Shown here: one piece after another, positions 18,488-26,302 of the stretch
How positions within the stretch are numbered: position 1 is the first letter of the stretch
How the letters are laid out: each line of letters starts with the position of its first letter
Assembly (NCBI RefSeq): GCF_002236805.1
Contig: NZ_NIQA01000006.1
Location: 1 to 64,000 of the forward strand
Reading direction: 5' to 3'
Length of the DNA: 64,000 bases
Source: Pusillimonas sp. T2
GTDB lineage: Bacteria > Pseudomonadota > Gammaproteobacteria > Burkholderiales > Burkholderiaceae_B
Position numbers and translations under genes: made by a program
Notes under the pieces: generated by a model
Database searches by the model: none
Seen by the model: only the letters and a program-made list of their open reading frames with translations
What the model was told of the DNA's origin: nothing

Positions 18488-19483
18488 TTACTTTACCGGT
18501 GCGATGATGTCTTCACGAACAAAGTCTTTGATGTCGAGCTTCTGTTTAAGGAAGCCGGCGTCGTGATACAGGTTGAAGGTTTCCTGGATGGCCGCGATAT
18601 TGGGCTTCATGTTGGGCTCGCGGTGGAAATCTTTGGGCGTGAGCAGGTACTTTGACAGCACTGCGGCCGGGGCGCGGGTGATTTCAGAGGTGACTTCGGC
18701 GGCCAGGGCGGGGTTTTCTTTCAGCTTGGCCATGGCGCGTTCCAGGTCTTGAACATAGGCCTTGACCACTTCGGGGTTGGCGTTGGTGTAGTCCTGGTTG
18801 CAGCCTTCAAAAATCTGCACGTTGGGGTTTTGCACGTCCAACAATTTGAACAAGGGGCGCAGGCCGCCTTTTTCTTCGTTCAAGACGGTGAACGGGGGCA
18901 CCATGGGGCCCGCATCGACACGGCCAGAACGGATGGCGTCGGCCGAGGGCGGGAAGCCGGTTTCAACGATTTTGACGTCTTTTTCGGGGTCAAGGCCGTT
19001 TTTCTTGAGCCACAACAGCATGTGGTAGTACACGCCCGAGCCGTACGCGTTGGTACCAATGACCTTACCTTTCAGGTCTTGTGCGGTTTTGATGGGGCTG
19101 TCTTCTTTAACGGCCCAATACACAGAAAAGCTGCCGGGTTCTTCAGCCGCATGCTGCGCCACAATGTAGGGCTTCAGGCCGCTTTCGATATAACCTTGGG
19201 CCATCGACATGGGTGCCATCGTGGAGCAGTCGAGCACGTTGGCGCGCATGGCTTGCACCATGGGCGATGTACCCTGGAACTGGGTCCATTTGATGGTGTA
19301 TTTTTTGCCCAAGTCGGGAAATAGCTCGGGGCGTTTCATCATCAGGTATTTCGCTTCTTCGGCCGGAATCGTCCAGCCCACGCGCAGCTCGGGTACATCG
19401 GCCGCGATGGCTGGGGCGGTGGCGGCCGCGGCCAGGGTAGCGGCGGCGGTCGATGCAAGTAATGCTTTGACTTTAGTTTTCAT
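18488..19483 (-). CDS. ABC transporter periplasmic substrate-binding protein, NitT/TauT family
   Basis: A 331-residue secreted protein. The signal peptide is plain (KALLASTAAATLAAAATAPAIAA, cleavage near residue 28). The mature protein is of the SsuA/TauA/ThiY-like NMT1 fold (LRVGWTIPAEEAKYLMM; the GTNAYGSGVYYHMLLWL hinge block). It overlaps the preceding dehydrogenase gene by 11 bases. The enzymes encoded upstream suggest the ligand may be a small hydroxy or amino acid-like compound, but nothing in the sequence fixes it. Confidence 0.88.
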   Translation of the reverse strand: MKTKVKALLASTAAATLAAAATAPAIAADVPELRVGWTIPAEEAKYLMMKRPELFPDLGKKYTIKWTQFQGTSPMVQAMRANVLDCSTMAPMSMAQGYIESGLKPYIVAQHAAEEPGSFSVYWAVKEDSPIKTAQDLKGKVIGTNAYGSGVYYHMLLWLKKNGLDPEKDVKIVETGFPPSADAIRSGRVDAGPMVPPFTVLNEEKGGLRPLFKLLDVQNPNVQIFEGCNQDYTNANPEVVKAYVQDLERAMAKLKENPALAAEVTSEITRAPAAVLSKYLLTPKDFHREPNMKPNIAAIQETFNLYHDAGFLKQKLDIKDFVREDIIAPVK

Positions 19484-20510
19484 TGCCTGTTTCCTTTACT
19501 GTTGTGGAAGGAATGCTTTGGTCTAAACCAAAATGCCGCAGCATGCCCAGGGTACGTGCCAGCACGTCGCGCCGGTACGCGTTTAAATCAACCCCTTCGT
19601 ACGACAAAAACCCGCTTGCCGACCGTAACCCGATTTTGCCTTCGTGCATATAGCGCTGGACGATGTCCGGAGCGGTGTATCGGGTGGGGTCCAGGTTGTC
19701 GGCAAGGTAACGGCTGGCGTGATACAGGATGTCGTTGCCGCCGTAATCAATAAATTCAAGGACGCCGATGCTGGCAAACCGAAAACCCAGGCCGTAACGG
19801 GTGGCCAGGTCGATTTCCTCTGCGGTGGCAACGCCCTCTTCAACCATACGGGCCGCTTCGTTCATGATGAGGGTTTGCAAGCGCGGCACGATAAAGCCGG
19901 GGCTGCAGCCACACTGAACGGGGACTTTGCCGATGGCTTTGAGGCTGTTTTTCAGGGCATCCAGGGCTTCGGCGCTGGTGGCGTCGTGGGCGCTGATTTC
20001 TACCAACGGAATGATGTAGGCAGGGTTTAGCCAGTGAGCGTTCATAAAACGCTCGGGGTGGGTGACCATAGCGGCCAGATCGGACGCCAGCATGGTCGAC
20101 GTGGTTGACGCGATGATGGCGTCGGCCGGGGCAGCCTGGCAAATGCGACCCAATGCGTCGCGTTTGGCGTCGAGCGTTTCGGGCACGCCTTCGTAAATAA
20201 TGCGTGCGCCGGCCAGGGCCTGAGCGGCCTGATCCAGACTGACGACACTGATACGGGCACGATGTTGCGCGGCTTGGTCGGCACTAAACATGCCCAGGTC
20301 GGCCAATTGTTGCAACGTGGTGTTCAGTTCTTGGTCAATGTCGTTTTGCAGGGCCTGAAACTGTTCGGCGCTGCGGGGCTTGAAGTCGACAATAACCACG
20401 CTTTGGCCCCGGACGGCATAGGCCACTGCAATGCCCCGCCCCATGCGGCCGGCACCAATGGCCACAATGGCCGGGGGTTTCGTTTGTGCTGTCATGTTGT
20501 AGGACGCCAT
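19473..20510 (-). CDS. 3-hydroxyacyl-CoA dehydrogenase family protein
   Basis: A 345-residue NAD-dependent dehydrogenase. The Rossmann motif is VAIGAGRMGRGIA near residue 16. The catalytic region reads MNAHWLNPAYIIPLVEI near residue 150, where the usual family sequence is H-FNP; the His and NP are kept. The C-terminal helical domain is present. The family includes 3-hydroxybutyryl-CoA dehydrogenase, lambda-crystallin/gulonate dehydrogenase and carnitine dehydrogenase, so the substrate may be a free beta-hydroxy acid. It lies 1 base after the octopine-dehydrogenase-like gene and overlaps the transporter's binding-protein gene, so it is part of the same uptake-and-oxidation operon. Confidence 0.82.
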   Translation of the reverse strand: MASYNMTAQTKPPAIVAIGAGRMGRGIAVAYAVRGQSVVIVDFKPRSAEQFQALQNDIDQELNTTLQQLADLGMFSADQAAQHRARISVVSLDQAAQALAGARIIYEGVPETLDAKRDALGRICQAAPADAIIASTTSTMLASDLAAMVTHPERFMNAHWLNPAYIIPLVEISAHDATSAEALDALKNSLKAIGKVPVQCGCSPGFIVPRLQTLIMNEAARMVEEGVATAEEIDLATRYGLGFRFASIGVLEFIDYGGNDILYHASRYLADNLDPTRYTAPDIVQRYMHEGKIGLRSASGFLSYEGVDLNAYRRDVLARTLGMLRHFGLDQSIPSTTVKETGNEN

Positions 20511-20511
20511 G

Positions 20512-21588
20512 CTAGGCCTTACCTTGGTAAAGCAGTTCGCGCATGTCGGCTTTGTTCAGGCCAGCCAGGCCCATGGTGGGCAAAGCGCGGGGGCCTTTGC
20601 GCAGGTCTTGGCCGACAATACCGCCGGCAATGGCCAGCAAGCCTTTGCTGATGGGCGCGTCGGTGTTTGTCCAATCGGCTACAGAAGCCTGGAAAGACAA
20701 GCCCAGCATGGTGTCTTCGGTCATGTAACGGTGGCTGTGCAGGTCGATGTGTTCGCGCCAGTCGCCGCTTTTCACCAGTTTTTTGTGTACGTCGCCGTAC
20801 ATCCAGTTGTCGCTGTTGTAGTGGTCGGCCAGCGGGAAATGCGGGGCGGCATAGCCCATGGCTTCGCGAATGGCAATGCGTTCCAGGTCGAGCTTGTCGG
20901 TGACCGAGCGCACGGCGGGCTGGGTACCTTCGTTGTGAATGTCCCAGGCTTCGAAGTGCTGCAGGGGCGCGGCGTTCATGATGATGAGCGGCGGGTGGAT
21001 GATGGGGCCGGCATTCATGAGCGCGCCCGACATGGCGTCTTCGCAGGGCTCGACAACTGGAAAAGCCTGACGGATGACGTCGAGTGCGTGGGCAGAGCGC
21101 TTGGCGGGGTAGGCGCCGGTAGGCAAGCGGGTGGCGCGGGTGGTAATGGCCACGGTGTTGGGGCCATGCTTGCGCACCAGCCAGGGCAAGGTACCGGTTT
21201 CGGCCCAGGTCACTTCGGCCTTGTTGCCGGCGGCTTTTACCGCTTCGGCCATTAAATAGCTGCCAAAGGTGCCGGGCGGCAGGTAAACGACCTGCCCATC
21301 GGTTAAATGGGGTGCCATGGCACGGGCAATGTCCATTTGCGCAATAGCCGGCGACGGAATAACAATTAACTGGGCACCCTTAATGGCCTCGCCAATGTCG
21401 GCGGTGGCATGCGCAATGCGGATATCGCGCTGGCCTTCGTCGTCTTTGATGGTGATGCAGCCGCTGTCAATAACGGGCTGCAAAGCAGCCGCGTCGCGCC
21501 GCCATAAACTCACCTCGTGCCCGGCCTCGCTTAAGTCGGCCGCTGCCGCGTAACACCCATGCCCACCGCCTAAAACTGCAATTTTCAT
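20512..21588 (-). CDS. NAD/NADP octopine/nopaline dehydrogenase family protein
   Basis: A 358-residue oxidoreductase. It has an N-terminal Rossmann fold (KIAVLGGGHGCYAAAADL) and a C-terminal octopine-dehydrogenase-type helical domain, with the invariant His in NAGPIIHPPLI near residue 205. Family members reduce or oxidise opines, that is, amino-acid/keto-acid secondary amines. The ATG at 21588 is preceded by GGAG at 9 bases; a longer frame to 21660 is open but lacks this. It is the first gene of the operon. Together with the second dehydrogenase and the importer it suggests catabolism of an imported opine-like or hydroxy-acid compound. Confidence 0.83.
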   Translation of the reverse strand: MKIAVLGGGHGCYAAAADLSEAGHEVSLWRRDAAALQPVIDSGCITIKDDEGQRDIRIAHATADIGEAIKGAQLIVIPSPAIAQMDIARAMAPHLTDGQVVYLPPGTFGSYLMAEAVKAAGNKAEVTWAETGTLPWLVRKHGPNTVAITTRATRLPTGAYPAKRSAHALDVIRQAFPVVEPCEDAMSGALMNAGPIIHPPLIIMNAAPLQHFEAWDIHNEGTQPAVRSVTDKLDLERIAIREAMGYAAPHFPLADHYNSDNWMYGDVHKKLVKSGDWREHIDLHSHRYMTEDTMLGLSFQASVADWTNTDAPISKGLLAIAGGIVGQDLRKGPRALPTMGLAGLNKADMRELLYQGKA

Positions 21589-21612
21589 ACCCGACTCCAT
21601 GCTGGTTAATTG

Positions 21613-21626
21613 TATGCACTTGCATA
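21613..21626. promoter_or_regulatory. Candidate operator of the dehydrogenase-ABC operon
   Basis: A perfect palindrome, TATGCA-CT-TGCATA, 25-38 bases before the first ATG of the operon. Position and symmetry fit a repressor site at the promoter. The MarR gene at the end of the operon is the most likely partner. Confidence 0.45.
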
Positions 21627-21841
21627 TACTTTTTTCTAAGGTACGGTATTTGCAAGGCAATCAGCAATAAGGGTAAATGCGGATTAGCGGGGTTTTGGTA
21701 GAGGGGGATTACCCGGACAAACATGCCCAGCCGAGGCTGGTTTTGGGCGGAGGCTTCGGGCACTGTGTGGGCTGGGCCGGGTGCTGCCACTTAAATGCTA
21801 CAGCGCACTTCACTATTAACGCAGCCCAATACTATCGATTT

Positions 21842-21854
21842 ACAATACTATTGT
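21842..21854. promoter_or_regulatory. Candidate higBA operator overlapping the -10 box
   Basis: ACAATA-C-TATTGT, a perfect 13-base palindrome 14 bases before the higB start. It overlaps TACAAT (21841-21846), a good match to a -10 hexamer, so binding of HigA would block the promoter. Confidence 0.5.
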
Positions 21855-21868
21855 GATACGTTACTATT

Positions 21869-22147
21869 TTGATCAAGTCATTCGCATGCAAATACACAGC
21901 GGCATTGTTTGAAGGCACTCGTGTCGCCAAATTCTCAAACATCGAAACAGTGGCAATACGAAAGTTGGCACTTATACACGGCGCGTGCAGCCTTGACGAC
22001 TTACGCGCCCCACCCGGCAACCGGCTCGAAGCACTTGCCGGCGATAGGCAAGGTCGGTTCAGTATTCGTGTTAACGACCAATGGCGCATTTGTTTTATTT
22101 GGAATAGCGGCCATGCCGAAATGGTCGAAATTGTTGATTACCACTAG
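21869..22147 (+). CDS. higB: HigB-type toxin, RelE/ParE superfamily
   Basis: A 92-residue mRNA-interferase-like protein: IKSFACKYTAALFEGTRV at the start, LDDLRAPPGNRLEALAGDR in the middle and FSIRVNDQWRICFIW toward the end. These blocks are diagnostic of the HigB/PlasmidHigB group, which cleaves mRNA on the ribosome. The start is a TTG with no clear Shine-Dalgarno, but known members begin exactly here. The antitoxin gene follows 10 bases later, giving the toxin-first order typical of higBA. Confidence 0.9.
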   Translation: MIKSFACKYTAALFEGTRVAKFSNIETVAIRKLALIHGACSLDDLRAPPGNRLEALAGDRQGRFSIRVNDQWRICFIWNSGHAEMVEIVDYH

Positions 22148-22157
22148 CAGGCTATTT

Positions 22158-22490
22158 ATGCGCGACGTCCCCTACCCAAAACCCGGCGAAATTCTGATGG
22201 AGGAATTTCTAAAGCCGTTAGGTATTACGCAATACCGTCTGGCCAAAGAAATCGGCGTGCCGCAGCGGCGAATAGGCGAAATTGTCGTTGGGAAACGATC
22301 TATCACTGCAGACACAGGCCTTCGGCTGTCAAAATTTTTTGGCACTTCCGATGAGTTCTGGACCAGTCTTCAACTTCGTTACGACGAAGCGTGCGTAAAG
22401 GAAGCATTGGCCGAAGTGCTGGCAGGCATTCGGCCTCTAAACGCTATACCGCCGGCCAGGTCACCAGCCCGGCGGCGTGCAGGGCCTTGA
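22158..22490 (+). CDS. higA: HigA-type antitoxin
   Basis: A 110-residue XRE-type antitoxin of the VapI/HigA group. Its signature reads HPGEIL-like (PKPGEILMEEFLKPLGITQY) followed by RLAKEIGVPQRRIGEIV and the ITADTGLRLSKFFG block. It neutralises HigB and represses the operon. The last 47 bases overlap the 3' end of the convergent TIM-barrel gene, so the two share a tail-to-tail overlap. The proline- and arginine-rich last 15 residues (after about residue 95) look like a read-through extension compared with typical family members. Confidence 0.9.
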   Translation: MRDVPYPKPGEILMEEFLKPLGITQYRLAKEIGVPQRRIGEIVVGKRSITADTGLRLSKFFGTSDEFWTSLQLRYDEACVKEALAEVLAGIRPLNAIPPARSPARRRAGP

Positions 22491-23496
22491 TTTCTTTCCA
22501 GGCTTGGCGAATGAATTTTGCGCATGCCACGTTCTGTTCGAACAGGTTGTACTTGGCCGCCAACCCGTAGTCGGGCAGGTTGATCATTTCGGTCGTGATA
22601 TACCGCAACGGGCTGTTGGGGTGGGTGATGTGATAGCGCATGGCCATACGAATGGCTTCTTTCGAAGGCTCTAGCAAGTAGGCATGCCACTGCGAGTGCC
22701 ATTCGCCCGGCGCGGGGCGGGTCATAGGGTATTGGATGCCGCGTGCGTAGCTGCCGTCTTCATTTTTATACCAAAGGTTTTTGGGCTGACTGGGGCCCAC
22801 CGTACGCAGTTGCGTCCAGGTCACCATGTTCAGGCTCAGCCACTCTTCCAGCAACGACCCGGGCTCGAACGGGTCGAGCTTCATGTGCCCTGACTCAACC
22901 GCTTCGCGACACTCAGAAATTTCCAGCTCTTCGGGGTTGCCGATTTTGAAGGCAACGTGACTGTAGTCCACATTAAAGTTAAACGGAATACCGCGGCTTT
23001 GAATGGCTTTGGCAATGGGCGTGACACGCGCGTAAGATTCGTTCCACATATTGACATGAAGCTCGAATACCGGCGCCACGCCCTGCTTCATGCCTTCGTC
23101 GTATACCTGCAGGTAATGGTCGATGATTTCCTGATCTGACAGTACATGACCTTGCGCGTGGTGCGTAAAGGTCATGATGTTGTGCGCTTTGGCACCAATT
23201 TCTGCGCAAATTTTCAGGTTGTCTGAAAGCAAAGCGTCGTCACGGCCCAGCATATAGAACCAGCTGGCAGTATGTACCGGCAAGTCGTACTTTTCAATCG
23301 CCTTGCGGTAGTCGTCGATATTGCTGCGCAAGGGGATGCGGTCGAAATAGTCAAAGACACCCGATTCTTTAACCAGCCGGAACTGTTCGTCGATGCTGTG
23401 CTCTTCAAGCGACACGGGCCGCGACATGGACGAGGCCTGCGCACCACGGCCGTTACAGCCCAGCAAGAAGGGGAAATCGGGGTCTATGGGTTTCAT
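22444..23496 (-). CDS. Sugar phosphate isomerase/epimerase-like TIM-barrel protein
   Basis: A 350-residue protein of the xylose-isomerase-like TIM-barrel (AP endonuclease family 2) type. Metal-ligand-like residues appear in FELHVNMW near residue 145 and NVDYSHVAFK near residue 177. Such proteins catalyse isomerisation, epimerisation or dehydratase steps on sugars and, in some catabolic clusters, on ring-cleavage products. It follows the Rieske oxygenase gene on the same strand after 137 bases and probably shares its transcript. Its precise reaction is not readable. Its end overlaps higA by 47 bases. Confidence 0.72.
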   Translation of the reverse strand: MKPIDPDFPFLLGCNGRGAQASSMSRPVSLEEHSIDEQFRLVKESGVFDYFDRIPLRSNIDDYRKAIEKYDLPVHTASWFYMLGRDDALLSDNLKICAEIGAKAHNIMTFTHHAQGHVLSDQEIIDHYLQVYDEGMKQGVAPVFELHVNMWNESYARVTPIAKAIQSRGIPFNFNVDYSHVAFKIGNPEELEISECREAVESGHMKLDPFEPGSLLEEWLSLNMVTWTQLRTVGPSQPKNLWYKNEDGSYARGIQYPMTRPAPGEWHSQWHAYLLEPSKEAIRMAMRYHITHPNSPLRYITTEMINLPDYGLAAKYNLFEQNVACAKFIRQAWKEIKALHAAGLVTWPAV

Positions 23497-23633
23497 TCTG
23501 TGGGTCCTTTATTTGAGCTTATCTTTGTGGCTTGTATGCAAACGCCCGACACGGGTGCCGGGCACGCTATAGCCTTTTGCTTGCAAGCAACGCGCACAGC
23601 CCTGCAAAGCGGGTGCGCGTGCTACTGGCTTTA

Positions 23634-24680
23634 TTACGCTGCTTTTACAGACTGGCGCTCGGCCTTTTCGGCGTCGATCATCGAGTCGACCAGGCGGCGC
23701 ATGCGCACGGCAGAGGCATCCAGGTTCAGCAATACCGGCTTGAAGTCTGGGTAGGCTTTTTCATTTTTATGAATAGCCTCGAGGATGACCTTGTCTTCGG
23801 AAAACGCTTCGCGGAAGGACGCCGACATGGCCTTGTTGGTGTCGTCGTCGGCCTTGAAGTTTTTAACGTGCAGCCAGTGGTCAATAACCGTGTTTTCGTC
23901 AACCGGCGTCATGAAGTGACAGGCGTAAATTTGAATGCAGTCGTCGCGGTTGCCTTCGGGCGCCCCAGTACCGGTTTTGGCGGTACCAAAGTCAATAACG
24001 GCAATGCTGGGCGCGGTGTAGTGGTAGTAATGCCAGCGGTCGACATTGGTGGTGAAGCCGCCGAATTTCTGAAAAAGCGGAATCGCTGGAGAGTCGAGCA
24101 CCCAGCGCCAGGTCAGCACGCCGTTTTCGGTGCGCTCTGACTGCACAGGGACATCTTCGCTGGCGGCATTGCCCAGCGTGGTCAGGTGAACAAAGCTAAC
24201 GTGCGACGGGTCGCACAGGTTGTCGCACAGGTTAAGGTAGTTGCACTCAATACGCAGGGCATCGCCTTCAACGGCCTGCCAGGCCGGGTCGTGATACTGC
24301 GGCAGGTCGTACACCTTGGCAGGGTCGGCCTTGTCGGCGTCGCCCATCCAGATCCAGACCAGGCCCATGTGTTCGTGCGTGGGGTAAGTAGTCACTTTGG
24401 CCCCTGCCGGTATTTTGTCTTGGCCGGGAATGCGCACACACTTGCCGGAACAGTCAAATTCCATACCGTGGTAGCCGCACTGGATGACATCGCCCTTGAG
24501 CTTGCCATGAGACAGCGGCAGCATGCGATGCGGGCAAATATCTAGCTGGGCCACCACCTTACCCTGGGTATTGCGGTACATGACCACGTCTTTTTCAACA
24601 ATGCGGCGCTGCGCCAGGCTTTGCGTGATGTCGCGCGACCAAGCAATGGGGTACCACGTGTTTAATACGTATTCAGCCAT
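23634..24680 (-). CDS. Rieske non-heme iron oxygenase, large (alpha) subunit
   Basis: A 348-residue oxygenase of the vanillate demethylase-like group. The Rieske ligands are Cys49, His51, Cys68 and His71 (CPHR and CGYH). The mononuclear iron site reads D-x2-H-x4-H at Asp157, His160 and His165. It should demethylate or hydroxylate an aromatic or heteroaromatic compound using electrons from a separate reductase, and no reductase gene is nearby. A GGAGG element stands directly before the ATG. It diverges from a TetR regulator and is followed by the TIM-barrel gene. Its substrate is unknown. Confidence 0.88.
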   Translation of the reverse strand: MAEYVLNTWYPIAWSRDITQSLAQRRIVEKDVVMYRNTQGKVVAQLDICPHRMLPLSHGKLKGDVIQCGYHGMEFDCSGKCVRIPGQDKIPAGAKVTTYPTHEHMGLVWIWMGDADKADPAKVYDLPQYHDPAWQAVEGDALRIECNYLNLCDNLCDPSHVSFVHLTTLGNAASEDVPVQSERTENGVLTWRWVLDSPAIPLFQKFGGFTTNVDRWHYYHYTAPSIAVIDFGTAKTGTGAPEGNRDDCIQIYACHFMTPVDENTVIDHWLHVKNFKADDDTNKAMSASFREAFSEDKVILEAIHKNEKAYPDFKPVLLNLDASAVRMRRLVDSMIDAEKAERQSVKAA

Positions 24681-24724
24681 GATGTCCTCCGGTCCACCTT
24701 GCCAGGTGAAATTAATTTATTGAG

Positions 24725-24741
24725 TATTCACTACATTAATT
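24725..24741. promoter_or_regulatory. Candidate TetR operator shared with the 46.1 kb promoter
   Basis: TATTCACTACATTAATT lies in the 160-base interval between the divergent Rieske oxygenase and tetR genes. A 15-of-17 match, TATTTACTACATTAAAT, lies at 46118-46134 in front of the second, paralogous tetR. Shared motif next to paralogous regulators suggests a common binding site. Confidence 0.5.
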
Positions 24742-24840
24742 CAATCATAATCATAAATTCAATACTGTGCAAAATATTTTTTGTTAAGGTGCTGGGCACA
24801 GTAAACTTGCGGCTGAACGTTTCAACATTTCATATCGGCA

Positions 24841-25548
24841 ATGACACGAAAAGACCCCGACGCAGCAGCTTCAACCATAGACCTTGCAGCCAGCGCACGC
24901 GAGGTAGACGAGCCGCCAAAGCGCGGACGTTCACGTTCAGCACAAACCACGCGGGCCAATATCCTGAAAGCGGCCAAAAAGATTTTTGCCCGCGATGGCT
25001 ATGGCGGCGCTCGTGTCGAAAAAATATCGAAAGCAGCCAAGTCGTACGACAGCCTGATCTACTACTACTTTGGCAGTAAAGAAAAGCTGTTTGTAGCGGT
25101 GCTTGAAGAGGCCTACAAAGATGTATTCGAGGCCGAGAAGAACCTGAAACTCGACATGACCGACCCGGTGCAAGCCCTACGCACCATCATTCAGTTCCCG
25201 TTTCGCTACTACATCGACAACCCCGAACTGATCGTGCTGCTCAATTCCGAAAACCTGAACAAGGGCAAGCACATTGCCAAATCAAAAAGCGCCGACCAAT
25301 ACTCCGGGCCGGCGATTTCGATTTTGCGCAATGTCATCGAGGAAGGTCAGCGCCAGGATATTTTCCGTGAAGACGTAGACAGCAAGCACCTGTACATGGC
25401 CATGACGGCGCTGGGGTACTTTTACATCTCCAACCGCTACACGTTCTCGTTCTTCCTGAACGCCGACCTGATGGATCCTGCCGAAATCGAGCGATGGGGC
25501 AACTACATCAGCGAATTATTACTGAATTCGGTGCTGAAGAAGCCCTGA
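24841..25548 (+). CDS. TetR-family transcriptional regulator
   Basis: A 235-residue TetR regulator. The N-terminal helix-turn-helix domain covers about residues 35-85 (ILKAAKKIFARDGYGGARVEKI, then YYYFGSKEKLFVAVLEEAY). The rest is a helical ligand domain. It begins with an unusual 30-residue polar extension before the HTH. It is divergent from the Rieske oxygenase gene and probably represses it. It is clearly paralogous to the TetR at 45325-46044: both share YYYFGSKEKLFV and a LLNSENL-GKHI-KS block. Confidence 0.88.
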   Translation: MTRKDPDAAASTIDLAASAREVDEPPKRGRSRSAQTTRANILKAAKKIFARDGYGGARVEKISKAAKSYDSLIYYYFGSKEKLFVAVLEEAYKDVFEAEKNLKLDMTDPVQALRTIIQFPFRYYIDNPELIVLLNSENLNKGKHIAKSKSADQYSGPAISILRNVIEEGQRQDIFREDVDSKHLYMAMTALGYFYISNRYTFSFFLNADLMDPAEIERWGNYISELLLNSVLKKP

Positions 25549-25631
25549 CGGTCATTCGTATCTACGCGTAGATGCGCGCATTGCGTCGCGTTAAAGCGGA
25601 TGCAAGACTGAACACCCTCCCCTATTCGGGA

Positions 25632-25649
25632 TGTACTAAAAAAGGTACA
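25632..25649. promoter_or_regulatory. Candidate operator of the second higBA-like module
   Basis: TGTAC-N8-GTACA, a perfect 5-base inverted repeat ending 4 bases before the GTG start of the toxin gene and covering its ribosome-binding site (AAAAGG). It is well placed for autoregulation by the antitoxin. Confidence 0.45.
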
Positions 25650-25653
25650 ATCG

Positions 25654-26001
25654 GTGTTCACACCTTGTCTGTCTGTCCGTTTCTATGTAACCCAGAACGG
25701 CACTGAGCCCGTCAAAGTTTGGCTGCAAACATTCGATGCCCAAGATCGCCGAGCCATCGGCGTCGACATTAAAACAATCCAGTTGGGCTGGCCCCTTGGC
25801 ATGCCTTTAGTCAGAAAAATAGCGGATGGCTTATGGGAAATGCGCACTCACCTGCACGGACGCATCGCACGCATATTTTTTACGATCGTCAACCAAACCA
25901 TTGTGCTACTACATGGGTTTATTAAAAAATCCCAAAGTACGCCAATCAAAGAACTTGCTATTGCGACACGTCGTTTAAAACAAATCAGGAATACATTATG
26001 A
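25654..26001 (+). CDS. RelE/HigB-type toxin, phage Gp49-like group
   Basis: A 115-residue protein of the phage-derived Gp49-like/HigB family of the RelE superfamily: VRFYVTQNGTEPVKVWLQ at the start, GLWEMRTHLHGRIARIFF in the middle and LLHGFIKKSQSTP near the end. These are standard toxin blocks, and the catalytic basic residues appear kept. The start is a GTG with AAAAGG 8 bases upstream. The antitoxin gene overlaps its end by 4 bases (ATGA-type coupling). Confidence 0.88.
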   Translation: MFTPCLSVRFYVTQNGTEPVKVWLQTFDAQDRRAIGVDIKTIQLGWPLGMPLVRKIADGLWEMRTHLHGRIARIFFTIVNQTIVLLHGFIKKSQSTPIKELAIATRRLKQIRNTL

Positions 26002-26279
26002 ACAAGCACATTGGCGGCGATTTTGACAGTTTCCTGGCCACTGAAGGCACGCTTGAGGAAACCACTGCCATTGCCGCAAAACGCGTGATTGCATGGCAAA
26101 TTAGCCAGGAAATGAAAGCGCAGCGGCTTACAAAAACCGAAATGGCCGAACGCATGAAGACCAGCCGTGCCGCCCTTAACCGCCTGCTTGATGCCAACGA
26201 CACAGGCCTGACACTGGCAACACTGACCAGCGCTGCGCACGCGTTGGGCAAACGCCTGACGATCACATTGACTGCGTAG
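25998..26279 (+). CDS. XRE-type antitoxin of the Gp49-like module
   Basis: A 93-residue helix-turn-helix protein. The HTH lies around residues 45-75 (LTKTEMAERMKTSRAALNRLL), followed by LTLATLTSAAHALGKRL, typical of antitoxins partnered with Gp49-like toxins. It overlaps the toxin gene by 4 bases. The module is complete and located between two catabolic operons. It is not closely related to the higBA pair at 21.9 kb. Confidence 0.88.
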   Translation: MNKHIGGDFDSFLATEGTLEETTAIAAKRVIAWQISQEMKAQRLTKTEMAERMKTSRAALNRLLDANDTGLTLATLTSAAHALGKRLTITLTA

Positions 26280-26302
26280 TTTTCTGCGGTGCTGAAGAAG
26301 CC

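Noticed and set aside
21640-26300. Prophage or insertion sequence around the two toxin-antitoxin pairs
   Set aside because: No transposase, integrase, phage structural gene or terminal inverted repeats found in the interval.
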